The notes: generated by a model not told the origin, from the letters alone. 64,000 bases of DNA from JALORV01 sp963754065 (GCA_963754065.1 CAVWFH010000020.1:124001-188000); one strand, 5' to 3'; counted from the stretch's first letter, positions 44,401 to 52,074 are shown. Program-made: numbers and translations.

Positions 44401-44744
44401 AGCGAGTCGATGCGCGGCTGACCGACCTTGTACTGCACCGTCAGCACCGCCATGCCCGGCTGCGTGACCGAGAAGATGTGCTCGATGCCGGTGATCTGCG
44501 AGAGCACCTGCTCGGCCGGCACCGTCACCATGTTGTGCACGTCGTCGCTCGAGGCGCCGGGGAACGGGATGATGACGTTCGCCATCGTCACGTTGATCTG
44601 CGGCTCTTCTTCCTTCGGCGTCACCATCACGGCAAACGCGCCCAGCAGTAGCAGCACAAGCGCGATCAACGGAGTCAGCTGGGACTGCAGGAAGCTCCGT
44701 GCTATGCGGCCGGAGATGCCGAGCGATGGACCGGCGTCGTTCAT
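41424..44744 (-). CDS. RND efflux pump, inner-membrane permease (HAE1/HME-like)
   Basis: A 1106-residue RND transporter with the usual 12 membrane helices and two large periplasmic loops. The first helix sequence LTPLIALVLLLLGAFAVMVTP, the porter-domain start VIIPFPGASSDDV and the TM4 proton-relay Asp pair in FSIGILVDDAIVVVENIHRR are intact. It is longer than AcrB (1049). The loops resemble the subgroup with a betaproteobacterial sulfur/unknown-substrate association rather than the heavy-metal CusA motif. The adaptor gene is 10 bases away, and no outer-membrane channel gene is in the operon. Confidence 0.93.
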   Translation of the reverse strand: MNDAGPSLGISGRIARSFLQSQLTPLIALVLLLLGAFAVMVTPKEEEPQINVTMANVIIPFPGASSDDVHNMVTVPAEQVLSQITGIEHIFSVTQPGMAVLTVQYKVGQPRIDSLVKLYDTLMSNRDWLPTHLGALEPVVKPKGIDDVPIVTLTLHSQRADGTAGDLQRVAHELEIELKRVRGTREVSTLGGPGNVVRVTLDPERMNAHHVTVTDIERALRATNSSLPSGQLISGNRTVEVRTGQFLRSAADVGQLVVGLAGPTRERRPILLADVAGVTDGPDTPSLYVWHGAPAAAGATGTAREFFEWPAVTIQVSKKPGENAATVADAVMERVARLKGQLIPADVVVAETRNYGATASDKANQLIKKLIFATLSVVALVWATLGRREAIIVGAAVVLTLASTLFASWAWGFTLNRVSLFALIFSIGILVDDAIVVVENIHRRSLIDHLPLSQVIPRAVDEVGGPTILATFTVIAALLPMAFVSGLMGPYMAPIPINSSLGMLLSLAIAFVITPWMALRLLPAAHGAPTGGDKLGARLAAFFERVMRPFLRGDAGRGHRRWLGFGIAAAIALSVLLVPLNLVVLKMLPFDNKSEFQIVVDMPTGTPVEATAALLRDLAVEVAKVPEVLDYQAYAGLAAPINFNGLVRQYYLRSGGEVGDLQVNLIDKHRRDRKSHEIAQAVRPALEAIARRHGADLKVVEVPPGPPVLSPIVAEIYGPDIDAQMKLAKQVRGVFEKTPDITAIDDTVLDPAERVVLRVDTAKAAQYGIPAVEVARIARMALAGEDVTPLHDGSSKYAVPVRIGLADASKGSMEALLKLKVRGPDTVRDEQTGLPYEIPLSELVRPTTLPREHVFHRKDLQPVVYVTGDVAGGAGKTDSPLYGMFTMREGLAKIAAPGGLPLTERWITAPEDRYASFALKWDGEWQITYETFRDMGIAYAVGLVLIYLLVVAQFHSYLTPLVIMAPIPLTIIGVLPGHALLGAQFTATSMIGMIALAGIIVRNSILLVDFIHQRLADGIDFEQATIEAAATRAKPIVLTAVAAMLGAVFILDDPIFNGLAISLLFGIFVSTALTLVLIPVLYYAVNYRKPKAAPVPHTPDPATATT

Positions 44745-44754
44745 GGCGCCGAAC

Positions 44755-45828
44755 TCAGCGAGCCGCGAGCGGATTCAGGAGGACGCGCTCGCCATCGCCC
44801 AGACCGGCAAGCACTTCGATGCCGCCGTCGGCGACGGTGTTGCCGACGCGAATCTGCCGGAGCTGCGGCCGCCCATCCGCCGCGACGACGTTGACTGCGG
44901 TGAGCTCGCCGCGCCGGATCAGTGCCGACTGCGGCAGCACCAGCTTGCGTGTGCGTCCGACCGGTACGAGGATCTTTGCGGCGGCGCCCGGCGTGACGCC
45001 CGGTGTGTCGCCTACGGGCAGATCGGCGCGAATCTGTGTGGATAACAGCCTGGCATCCGTCGCCGGAAGGATCGTCACCCGAGTGGCGCTGATCGTGCGC
45101 CCGAGTTGCGGCAACTCGATGGTTGCCCGGGTGGCGCCCGCCGTCTTCGGCAGCACGAACTGAGGCAAGTTGCCGACGGCACGCAAGGCGGCGGGGTCGT
45201 GCACCGCGACGACTCCGCGACCGGGGGCCGCGACTTCGCCCGGCTCCATCAGTCGGCGCGTGACCACGCCATCGATCGGGGACTTGAGTTCTGCATGACT
45301 GCGCGCGGTATCGGCCTGCGTGTTGCCTGCCCGGGCGGCGTCGGCGGCGGCCTGCGCCGCCTTGAGATTCGATTCGGCCTGGTCGAGCGCGGCTCGACTG
45401 ACGAAGTTCTTCTCGAGCAGGCTCTGTGTCCGCTCGAGGTTCAGTCGGGCCTGCGTGAGCTGGGCGTCAGCCTGGGCGACGTTGGCCCGTCCGGCGGCCA
45501 CTTGTGCATCGGTGTCGCGCGTGTCGATACGGGCCAGCACCTGGCCCTTCTTCACCCGGTCGCCGGCGTCGACCAGGATCAGCGTTACGGTCCCCGACAA
45601 CTGGGAAGCGACGATTGCTTGCCGCACTGCCTCGATCACCGCGTCGGCCGCGTAGACCTCGTCCACGTCCCTCATGCGGACCTCGACGGTCGCCGCAGGC
45701 GTCGCCGCCGGCGTCCCGTTATCGGCCAGCACGGTGCTGCCGCTCAACGCCAGCATCAATGCCAATGCAGACCGACCGGCCCGGCGGCGGGAAAGTTCAG
45801 GACCAACGGGGAGATGAACGCGATGCAT
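44755..45828 (-). CDS. RND efflux periplasmic adaptor (HlyD/MFP family)
   Basis: A 357-residue membrane-fusion protein. Signal peptide near residue 30 (LALMLALSGSTVLA), a lipoyl-half motif VDAGDRVKKGQVLARID, a long coiled hairpin (about 85-155; QADAQLTQARLNLERTQSLLE) and the second lipoyl half SPIDGVVTRRLMEPGEVAAPG are seen. It connects the pump to an outer-membrane channel. ATG 45828 is chosen; a TTG at 45843 is also in frame. It is second in the operon, 22 bases after the DUF2892 gene. Confidence 0.9.
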   Translation of the reverse strand: MHRVHLPVGPELSRRRAGRSALALMLALSGSTVLADNGTPAATPAATVEVRMRDVDEVYAADAVIEAVRQAIVASQLSGTVTLILVDAGDRVKKGQVLARIDTRDTDAQVAAGRANVAQADAQLTQARLNLERTQSLLEKNFVSRAALDQAESNLKAAQAAADAARAGNTQADTARSHAELKSPIDGVVTRRLMEPGEVAAPGRGVVAVHDPAALRAVGNLPQFVLPKTAGATRATIELPQLGRTISATRVTILPATDARLLSTQIRADLPVGDTPGVTPGAAAKILVPVGRTRKLVLPQSALIRRGELTAVNVVAADGRPQLRQIRVGNTVADGGIEVLAGLGDGERVLLNPLAAR

Positions 45829-45850
45829 GGCGGCTGACAGCAATCGCGGC

Positions 45851-46039
45851 CTACTTGGTGCGGCAGGTGTTGATGCCGAAGATGGAATAGGTGGGGCAGG
45901 TGCGGATCAGGCCCGTCAGCAACGGGACAACGCCGATATAGCCCCAGACGCCGATCGTGCCGGTGGCGGCAAGGGCGATCAGCGCGATTCCGCCGACGAT
46001 GCGAAGGGTGCGATCCAGATTTCCGACGTTGGCAGTCAT
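45851..46039 (-). CDS. DUF2892 (YgaP-type) inner-membrane protein, first gene of the RND operon
   Basis: A 62-residue protein starting MTANVGNLDRTLRIVGG, the typical DUF2892 opening, with two hydrophobic segments and CPTYSIFGINTC (two Cys 11 residues apart) at the end, the hallmark of the family. It is the first gene after the palindrome-bearing promoter region, and a second DUF2892 gene ends the pump genes. The paired Cys could handle reactive sulfur or metal, but this is not shown. Confidence 0.88.
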   Translation of the reverse strand: MTANVGNLDRTLRIVGGIALIALAATGTIGVWGYIGVVPLLTGLIRTCPTYSIFGINTCRTK

Positions 46040-46148
46040 TTTTTGGCCTCAGGTGAGAAGTGAGTGGTTGGATGGCCCCGTTCCGGACAGGTGACTCCGG
46101 AAAGGGCCTCCGGGATCACTTTGACCGAGCAGTCTAGCGTATTATGCC

Positions 46149-46164
46149 ATACCCCCTAGGGTAT
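46149..46164. promoter_or_regulatory. CsoR/CstR-type operator palindrome
   Basis: ATACCC-CCTA-GGGTAT, a 16-bp palindrome with a GC tract framed by AT, as in CsoR and CstR operators. A minus-strand CATAAT box (46139-46144) lies just after it, and the DUF2892-RND-CsoR operon starts at 46039, so it would sit between -35 and -10 of that operon's promoter and let the CsoR-family product at 40900 act on its own operon. Confidence 0.6.
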
Positions 46165-46315
46165 ATTGCAGTGACTTGACCCATCTCAAGGGGTCGGACC
46201 CGAATCGCGGCAAACTGGGTTGGGTTGATGGGGTTCCAGGACGGCTGGTGCCGGCTCTGGAGGTTGGCTTTCAGTGTCCGCCTCTGCTTGTTGCGGAGGC
46301 GTGGTGCGGTGCGGC

Positions 46316-46362
46316 TTGACAGTTCTATATGCGTCATGGAACATATGCGTCGTTGCGCATAT
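46316..46362 (+). promoter_or_regulatory. promoter and ArsR-type operator upstream of the arsR/sox genes
   Basis: A perfect -35 TTGACA at 46316-46321, with a weak -10 AACATA around 46340. The inverted repeat ATATGCG (46343-46349) / CGCATAT (46356-46362) overlaps it, and a further direct copy CTATATGCG lies at 46325-46333. ATAT-type palindromes over the promoter are typical of ArsR-family autoregulation. Confidence 0.55.
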
Positions 46363-46375
46363 AGACATAGGCGAC

Positions 46376-46726
46376 ATGGAGCCCGAGCTGGACCGGCTGT
46401 TCGAGGTGGTGTCCGGGTACTTCGGCCTGCTGGCCGAACCGACCCGGTTGAAGATCCTGAACACGATTTGTGACGGTGAGCGCAGCGTTTCGGACATCGT
46501 CGAACGGGTGGGTTCGAGCCAGACGAACGTGTCGCGCCACTTGAACCTGATGTACGGGCGCGGCGTGCTGAAGCGCCGGCGAGACGGAGCGACGGTGTAC
46601 TACTCGATCAGCGATCCAAACGTCGTCACGCTGTGCCGCACTGCCTGCGTGCACATTGCGGGTCAGCAGGACGATCACCCGGTCACGAACCGCACGCTCA
46701 AGCGTTTCATGTCGGCGACGAAGTAG
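46376..46726 (+). CDS. ArsR/SmtB-family transcriptional regulator (SoxR-like position)
   Basis: A 116-residue winged-helix repressor. LLAEPTRLKILNTICDGERSV opens the domain, SSQTNVSRHLNLMYGRGVL is the recognition helix region, and RRRDGATVYYSISD is the wing. Cys32, Cys87 and Cys91 are possible metal or thiol-sensing residues, but they do not fall on the BigR/SqrR cysteine positions. It precedes soxC by 45 bases, as soxR-type ArsR genes do in other sox clusters. ATG 46376 is the family-like start. It is probably autoregulated through the palindrome over its promoter. Confidence 0.87.
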   Translation: MEPELDRLFEVVSGYFGLLAEPTRLKILNTICDGERSVSDIVERVGSSQTNVSRHLNLMYGRGVLKRRRDGATVYYSISDPNVVTLCRTACVHIAGQQDDHPVTNRTLKRFMSATK

Positions 46727-46771
46727 AGGTCGCCGGTAGGTCGAATTCAGAAGAAGAGCAGAGGAGAGCAA

Positions 46772-48115
46772 ATGAGCAAGGGAGTACGGGCCCCGGCGCC
46801 CGGGCGGATCATTGCTGCGCCCGAGAGCCACCTCACGGCCGACATCCTGCGCGGCGCGACGCGATCGCGACGTGGATTCCTGCAGGGCGGCGCTGCGTTG
46901 GCCGGAGCGGTTGCGGCGGTGGCGGGGGGGCGAGCCTTGGCCCAGGAAAAGGCGGCCTTCGAGCCGCCCAGCATTCCGTCGTGGACCCGATCACTCGGTG
47001 CGCCGGTCGTCGCCGCGCCGTACGGCTCGCCGTCGGAGTTCGAGGCCAGCGTCGTCCGACGCCAGAGCCCCGGCCTGACGCCGCAGCCGCAGTCGTCGAT
47101 CAGCTTCACGCCGCTGCAAAGCCTGTTCGGCATCATCACGCCGAGTGGGGTGCACTTCGAGCGCCACCACTCCGGAATGCCGGTCGTCAATCCGGCGCAG
47201 CACCGCCTGATGATCCACGGCATGGTCAAGCGACCGCTCATCCTGACGATGGACGACATCCTGCGCTTTCCGTCCGTGTCGCGCATTCACTTCATCGAGT
47301 GCGGCGCCAACTCCGGAATGGAGTGGGCCAATGTCGCCGTGCCGACGGTGCAGTACACGCACGGCATGCTCGCCTGCAGCGAGTTCACCGGCGTGCTGTT
47401 GTCGACGCTGCTCGAGGAAGTCGGATACGACAAGAAGAATGCAAAGTTCGTGCTGGCCGAGGGAGCCGACGGCTCCGCGCTGACGCGTTCGATTCCGATG
47501 GAGTTCGCGCTCAGCGACGTCATGGTCGTCTACGGCCAGAACGGCGAGATGCTGCGCCCCGAAAACGGCTATCCGCTGCGACTCCTCGTGCCGGGTGTGC
47601 AGGGTGTGTCGAGCGTCAAGTGGCTGCGTCGCCTGGAAGTCGGGGACAAGCCCTGGAATGCGCGCGAGGAATCCCTGCACTACGTCGACCTGCTGCCCGA
47701 TGGCACACACCGCCAGTACTCGATCGTGCAGGAAGTGAAGTCGGTCATCACGGCACCGTCGGGTGGCCAGAAACTGATGGGCAAGGGCTACTACGAAATC
47801 AACGGGCTCGCGTGGAGCGGACGCGGCAAGGTGCGACGCGTGGACGTGTCGACCGATGGCGGCCGCAACTGGGCGCAGGCGCGCCTGCAGGAGCCGGTGC
47901 TGACCAAGGCGCTGACGCGGTTTCGTTTCGACTGGACCTGGAACGGCGGCCCGGCGCTGCTGCAGAGCCGCGCTGTCGATGAGACCGGGCACATACAGCC
48001 GACCCTGCCGCAGCTGCGCGCGGTTCGCGGGACGCGATCGATTTATCACAACAACGGGATCCAGACTTGGCAGGTCAACCCGAACGGGGAGGTGTGGAAT
48101 GTTCAGGTGGGTTGA
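46772..48115 (+). CDS. soxC: sulfite dehydrogenase subunit SoxC (molybdenum cofactor)
   Basis: A 447-residue periplasmic Moco protein that, with SoxD, oxidises the Cys-bound sulfane sulfur of SoxY. A twin-arginine signal SRRGFLQGGAALAG (about 31-44) is present. The Moco-binding Cys177 lies in HFIECGANSGMEW, and the sulfite-oxidase fold continues through the dimerisation domain (VSTDGGRNWAQA). Length fits SoxC. SD GAGGAGAG precedes the ATG. Its end overlaps soxD by 17 bases. Confidence 0.95.
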   Translation: MSKGVRAPAPGRIIAAPESHLTADILRGATRSRRGFLQGGAALAGAVAAVAGGRALAQEKAAFEPPSIPSWTRSLGAPVVAAPYGSPSEFEASVVRRQSPGLTPQPQSSISFTPLQSLFGIITPSGVHFERHHSGMPVVNPAQHRLMIHGMVKRPLILTMDDILRFPSVSRIHFIECGANSGMEWANVAVPTVQYTHGMLACSEFTGVLLSTLLEEVGYDKKNAKFVLAEGADGSALTRSIPMEFALSDVMVVYGQNGEMLRPENGYPLRLLVPGVQGVSSVKWLRRLEVGDKPWNAREESLHYVDLLPDGTHRQYSIVQEVKSVITAPSGGQKLMGKGYYEINGLAWSGRGKVRRVDVSTDGGRNWAQARLQEPVLTKALTRFRFDWTWNGGPALLQSRAVDETGHIQPTLPQLRAVRGTRSIYHNNGIQTWQVNPNGEVWNVQVG

Positions 48116-49169
48116 TCGCGTGCGCTTCGTCATCGTGCTGGCGGGCCTGACTGCGGCCGCCGCAAGTGCGCAGACGGCCGGAAGCTCTGACGAAGCCCGC
48201 TTCGGTTTCGGTCGACCGGCAACTGCCCAGGAGATCGCGGGCTGGGACATCGACGTGCGCCCCGACGGCCACGGCGTCAAGAAGGGTCGCGGCACGGTCG
48301 CACAGGGGCAGGATGTCTACGACGCGCAGTGCGCCAGCTGTCATGGCACCTTCGGCGAAAGTAACCGTTACATGGCCATCGCCGGTGGCGTGAAGAAAGA
48401 GGACCTCGTCGCCGGCCGCGCCAGCGCACTGTCCCGGCCTGACGGCATGCGAACCGTAGGTACCAAGCTGAACGCGGCGACCACGCTGTGGGACTACATC
48501 TATCGCGCCATGCCTTGGACCAACCCGCAGTCACTGACGACGGACCAGGTCTATGCCGTAACGGCCTATGTGCTGCACCTGAACGAGATCGTCCCCGCGG
48601 ACTTCGAACTGAACGACGGGAACCTGACCAAGATCCAGATGCCCAACCGCAGCGGCATGACGACGAATCACGGCATGTGGTCGGTCAGGGGCAAGCCCGA
48701 TGTCCAGGGCTCGAATTGCGTGAAAGACTGCGTTCCTGCGGTGAAAGTTGTCTCGGAACTGCCCGAGTTCGCGCGCAACCAGCACGGCAATCTGGCCGAG
48801 CAGAAGCGACCGATCGGCCCGATCCGTGGGATCGATACCACTCGCTACGATGCCGGCAAGCCGGCGGCCGTGGCGACGGCTGCGGTTCCCGTGGCGGCGG
48901 CCGCCGCGGCGGGTCCCAATGTGAAGGATCTCTTGACGCGCAATGCCTGCACGGCGTGTCACGCGACCGACAGCAAGGTGGTCGGGCCGTCGTTCCGTGA
49001 GGTGGGTACGAAGTACCAGGCACGCGGTGATGCGGAGACCTATCTCGCCAAGAAGATCAAGGAAGGCGGTCAGGGGGCGTGGGGTGGCGTCCCGATGCCG
49101 GCGCAACCCGGCCTCAAGGAAGACGAGGCGAAGGCACTGGCACGCTGGATACTGGCCGGCGCAAAGTGA
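48099..49169 (+). CDS. soxD: diheme cytochrome c subunit SoxD
   Basis: A 356-residue secreted c-type cytochrome (signal peptide MFRWVDRVRFVIVLAGLTAAAASA). Two heme motifs are CASCH (78-82) and CTACH (284-288), with a flexible Ala-rich linker (about 250-270) between the domains. It accepts electrons from SoxC. The overlapping start within soxC suggests translational coupling. SoxCD presence means the pathway can run to sulfate without sulfur globules. Confidence 0.94.
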   Translation: MFRWVDRVRFVIVLAGLTAAAASAQTAGSSDEARFGFGRPATAQEIAGWDIDVRPDGHGVKKGRGTVAQGQDVYDAQCASCHGTFGESNRYMAIAGGVKKEDLVAGRASALSRPDGMRTVGTKLNAATTLWDYIYRAMPWTNPQSLTTDQVYAVTAYVLHLNEIVPADFELNDGNLTKIQMPNRSGMTTNHGMWSVRGKPDVQGSNCVKDCVPAVKVVSELPEFARNQHGNLAEQKRPIGPIRGIDTTRYDAGKPAAVATAAVPVAAAAAAGPNVKDLLTRNACTACHATDSKVVGPSFREVGTKYQARGDAETYLAKKIKEGGQGAWGGVPMPAQPGLKEDEAKALARWILAGAK

Positions 49170-49256
49170 GTGGTAGCGGCAATGGGGGACGTCGGGATGA
49201 CACCCGGTCGTTTCATTTAAAGTAGCGGGCAATTTTCTTCGGAGCAGGAGACTCAG

Positions 49257-49724
49257 ATGGATGGTCAACGCAGAGAGTTCGTCAAGGCCGGCAGCGTGCT
49301 GGGCTTGATGGTGGCGGCGGGCTTGCTTACCGCCAAGGAAGCGCAGGCACAGCAGGCAGCGTGGAACAAGGCGGCATTCGAGGCCAAGAACCTCGATGAC
49401 ACGGTCAAGGCGCTCGGCGGCACATCGGCCGCGCAAAGTGGTGACATTTCGATCAACGCGCCCGACATCGCCGAAAACGGCGCGGTCGTGCCGGTCGGTG
49501 TGACCAGCAAGATCCCGAACACGCAGGCGGTCTACATCCTGGTCGAGAAGAACCCGAATTCCCTGGCAGCAGGATTCGGGATCCCGGCGGGCACCGAAGC
49601 CAATGTCGCGACCCGCATCAAGATGGGTCAGACGTCGAACGTGCACGCGGTGGTGAAGGCGGACAACAAGTTCTACGTTGCCACCAAGGAAGTCAAGGTC
49701 ACGCTCGGCGGCTGCGGCGGCTAG
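49257..49724 (+). CDS. soxY: sulfur-carrier protein SoxY
   Basis: A 155-residue periplasmic carrier. A twin-arginine signal is at the N-terminus (DGQRREFVKAG). The hallmark GGCGG carrier tail ends the protein, with the swinging Cys at 153. The immunoglobulin-like domain lies between. AGGAGA is the ribosome site. The 87-base gap after soxD contains CATTTAAAG, a possible second promoter. SoxY binds thiosulfate-derived groups during oxidation and forms a heterodimer with SoxZ. Confidence 0.97.
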   Translation: MDGQRREFVKAGSVLGLMVAAGLLTAKEAQAQQAAWNKAAFEAKNLDDTVKALGGTSAAQSGDISINAPDIAENGAVVPVGVTSKIPNTQAVYILVEKNPNSLAAGFGIPAGTEANVATRIKMGQTSNVHAVVKADNKFYVATKEVKVTLGGCGG

Positions 49725-49756
49725 CACATTCAATTTTCTGATTCGAGGAGAGCCAA

Positions 49757-50068
49757 ATGCCAGATCCGATGCGTATCCGCGCCACCGAAACGCCCGACGG
49801 CGTTGACGTGCGTGTATTGATGAGCCATGAAATGGAGTCCGGTCAGCGCCGCGATTCGGCGGGCAACCTGGTGCCGGCCCATTTCATCCAGACGGTGACC
49901 GTGACGTCTGCGGGCAAGCCCGTGCTGAATGCCGAGTGGGGCCCGGCGGTGTCGAAGAATCCGTACCTGCAGTTCAAGTTCAAAGGCGCCAAGAAGGGCG
50001 ACAAGTTGTCCGTGACCTGGGTCGACAACAAGGGCGAAACCCGCACCGACGAAGCGACGATTGGCTGA
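49757..50068 (+). CDS. soxZ: thiosulfate oxidation carrier-complex protein SoxZ
   Basis: A 103-residue partner of SoxY. No signal peptide is present, as usual, since it travels with SoxY through Tat. MSHEMESGQRRDSAGNLVPAHFIQ and KNPYLQFKFKGAKKGDKL are SoxZ signatures. GAGGAGAG precedes the ATG. It is 32 bases after soxY. Confidence 0.97.
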   Translation: MPDPMRIRATETPDGVDVRVLMSHEMESGQRRDSAGNLVPAHFIQTVTVTSAGKPVLNAEWGPAVSKNPYLQFKFKGAKKGDKLSVTWVDNKGETRTDEATIG

Positions 50069-50084
50069 GCGTCGGAGGTCATTG

Positions 50085-50549
50085 ATGCGAACTGCGGTCC
50101 TCATGGGGACACTCGGCAGCGCGTTCGCGCTGCTGGGTGGTTGCATGTCGGTCAGCGCAAACAAGGTCGATGCGACGAGCGCTGCGTCCACGACGCCCGT
50201 CAAGGCGGTCTACCACCTCACCAACGGCCTCGACGAAGCCCAGCGAGGCATGGGCAACATCCGCAACCATCTGTCGGCAGACCCCAGCGCGAAGATCGTC
50301 GTGGTCACCAACGGCAACGGCATCGAGTTCCTGCTCGATGGCGCCAAGGATCGCAACGGTAATCCGTTCGATGCGACGGTGCAGGATCTGAAGTCCAGGG
50401 GTGTCGACTTTCGCGTCTGCAACAACACGCTGGTGACGCGCAAGATCGACAAGTCCAAGGTGATCCCGGAGGCAACGATCGTGCCGTCGGGTGTGGCCGA
50501 AGCTGCCAACCTGCAGGCGCGCGGCGGGTATGTTTATATCCGGCCCTAG
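50085..50549 (+). CDS. DsrE/F-like domain lipoprotein within the sox operon
   Basis: A 154-residue lipoprotein (MRTAVLMGTLGSAFALLGGC, Cys20) with a DsrE-fold mature part: AVYHLTNGLDEAQRGMGNIRNHLS, IVVVTNGNGIEFLLDGAKD, and a single Cys in FRVCNNTL. DsrE-like proteins bind or transfer sulfane sulfur, so a role in periplasmic persulfide handling is suggested but not shown. GGAGG precedes ATG 50085. It lies between soxZ and soxA. Confidence 0.85.
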   Translation: MRTAVLMGTLGSAFALLGGCMSVSANKVDATSAASTTPVKAVYHLTNGLDEAQRGMGNIRNHLSADPSAKIVVVTNGNGIEFLLDGAKDRNGNPFDATVQDLKSRGVDFRVCNNTLVTRKIDKSKVIPEATIVPSGVAEAANLQARGGYVYIRP

Positions 50550-50628
50550 CCGGGTCCGTGATTTCAAGGAGTCAGAGCTCCCGCAGAGGAGACTTTCGGA
50601 AGCAACTTCAGCCAGGAGGCAGAAACAC

Positions 50629-51447
50629 ATGAAGAAGCAGACGTTGGCCACGATCGTGGCGGCGGTGGTCCTGGGCGGTGCGTGCGCCAGTGCACTGGCC
50701 CAGGGGAGCGCCGCGGAGGGCATCGCGCGCTATCGCGAGATGCTGCAGGATGGCAATCCCGCCGAGCTCACGGTCGCACGTGGCGAAGAGATCTGGAAAG
50801 CCAAGCGCGGGCCGAAGAACGTGTCGCTCGAGCAGTGCGACCTCGGCATCGGGCCGGGCGTCATCAAGGGCGCCTACGCGCAACTGCCGCGTTACTTCGC
50901 GGACGCCGACCAGGTGATGGATTTCGAATCCCGCGTGGTCTGGTGCATGGTCAACCTGCAGGGCATGGATCGCGCAGCGATCACCAAAAGCCCGTACTCT
51001 GGTGCGGGTCAGCGGCAGACGGATATCGAGGCACTGGCCGCGTTCGGGGCCGAGATGTCACGCGGCATGCCGGTCAACATTTCGCAGAGTCATCCCAAGG
51101 AGAGGGCGTCGTTCGATCGCGGCAAGCAGGCTTTCTACATGCGCGGTGGACCGTACGACTTTTCCTGCGCCACCTGCCACGGCGTGACGGGGCAGCGGAT
51201 CCGCCTGCAGGACCTGCCGAACATCTCCAGCAACAAACAGGACGCGGATCGTGCGTTCACGACCTGGCCGGCCTATCGCGTGTCGCAGGGGGCGCTGCGC
51301 TCGATGCAGTGGCGCCTGTATGACTGCTTCCGGCAGCAGCGCTGGCCCGAGCTGGTGTTCCTTTCACCGACCTCGATCGACCTGATCACCTTCCTTGGCG
51401 TCAACGCCAACGGCGCGAAGATGGACGCGCCGGCCATCAAGCGCTGA
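50629..51447 (+). CDS. soxA: diheme/monoheme cytochrome c SoxA
   Basis: A 272-residue periplasmic SoxA (Sec signal MKKQTLATIVAAVVLGGACASALA). One CxxCH heme motif, CATCH at 180-184, and the active-site Cys233 in LYDCFRQQR, which becomes persulfidated, are seen; the second heme site of diheme SoxA is missing (only CDLGIG in the N-half). With SoxX it couples thiosulfate to SoxY. AGGAGG is the ribosome site. Confidence 0.94.
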   Translation: MKKQTLATIVAAVVLGGACASALAQGSAAEGIARYREMLQDGNPAELTVARGEEIWKAKRGPKNVSLEQCDLGIGPGVIKGAYAQLPRYFADADQVMDFESRVVWCMVNLQGMDRAAITKSPYSGAGQRQTDIEALAAFGAEMSRGMPVNISQSHPKERASFDRGKQAFYMRGGPYDFSCATCHGVTGQRIRLQDLPNISSNKQDADRAFTTWPAYRVSQGALRSMQWRLYDCFRQQRWPELVFLSPTSIDLITFLGVNANGAKMDAPAIKR

Positions 51448-51456
51448 GGAGCGACT

Positions 51457-52074
51457 ATGAAGAAAGAAGTCATTTTCTCGCTCACCGGCCTCGCGGTTCT
51501 GGCGGGCTGTGCCACGTACGTAGCGCCGACGAAGGAAGAATCGGTCCAGACGGTGAAGTCATCGTTCAAGGAGCGCGGGCCGGCCAAACTTGACCGGCTC
51601 AACCAGACCGAGATCCAGGCCGTCTGTTCCGATGCCCAGATCATGGGCAAGGAAGTGCCGAAGGCCGAAGCCGAGGCGTTGCAGAAGAAGGTCCTGGCGA
51701 CGATCAAGTATCCGGCCGACGGCAAGTTCCTGGGCGACTACAAGCAGGGCGAGCGCATCGCGCAGTCCGGTGTGGGTCTGCAATGGAGCGACGGTCCGAC
51801 GACGGTCAACGGCGGCAACTGCTATGCCTGTCATCAGATGACCCAGGCGGAAGTGTCCTTCGGGAACATCGGCCCGTCGCTGCTGGGGTACGGCAAGCTG
51901 CGCGGGTACAACGAGGCGACCCTGAAGTACACGTGGGGCAAGATCTGGAACACGCACGCGTTCAACCTGTGCTCGCAGATGCCGCGTTACGGAGATGCCG
52001 GAATCCTGAGCGAAGCGCAGATCAAAGATGTGATGGCGCTGCTGCTGGATCCGAACTCACCTGTCAACAAGTAG
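51457..52074 (+). CDS. soxX: cytochrome c SoxX
   Basis: A 205-residue SoxX with one heme motif, CYACH (122-126), in GGNCYACHQMT. The N-terminus MKKEVIFSLTGLAVLAGC carries a lipobox (Cys18), which suggests a membrane-anchored form rather than a free periplasmic protein. It has about 70 extra residues before the cytochrome core compared with short SoxX. It forms the SoxAX complex; soxA lies 10 bases upstream. Confidence 0.93.
   Translation: MKKEVIFSLTGLAVLAGCATYVAPTKEESVQTVKSSFKERGPAKLDRLNQTEIQAVCSDAQIMGKEVPKAEAEALQKKVLATIKYPADGKFLGDYKQGERIAQSGVGLQWSDGPTTVNGGNCYACHQMTQAEVSFGNIGPSLLGYGKLRGYNEATLKYTWGKIWNTHAFNLCSQMPRYGDAGILSEAQIKDVMALLLDPNSPVNK

Larger units (their letters stand above)
46040..46375. 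other. 336-base regulatory gap between the RND operon and the ArsR/sox genes
   Basis: No protein gene is supported. It holds the CsoR-type palindrome, a GGGTCGGACCC palindrome (46191-46201) and the ArsR promoter/operator. The longer upstream part of the ArsR frame is not family-like. Confidence 0.6.
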
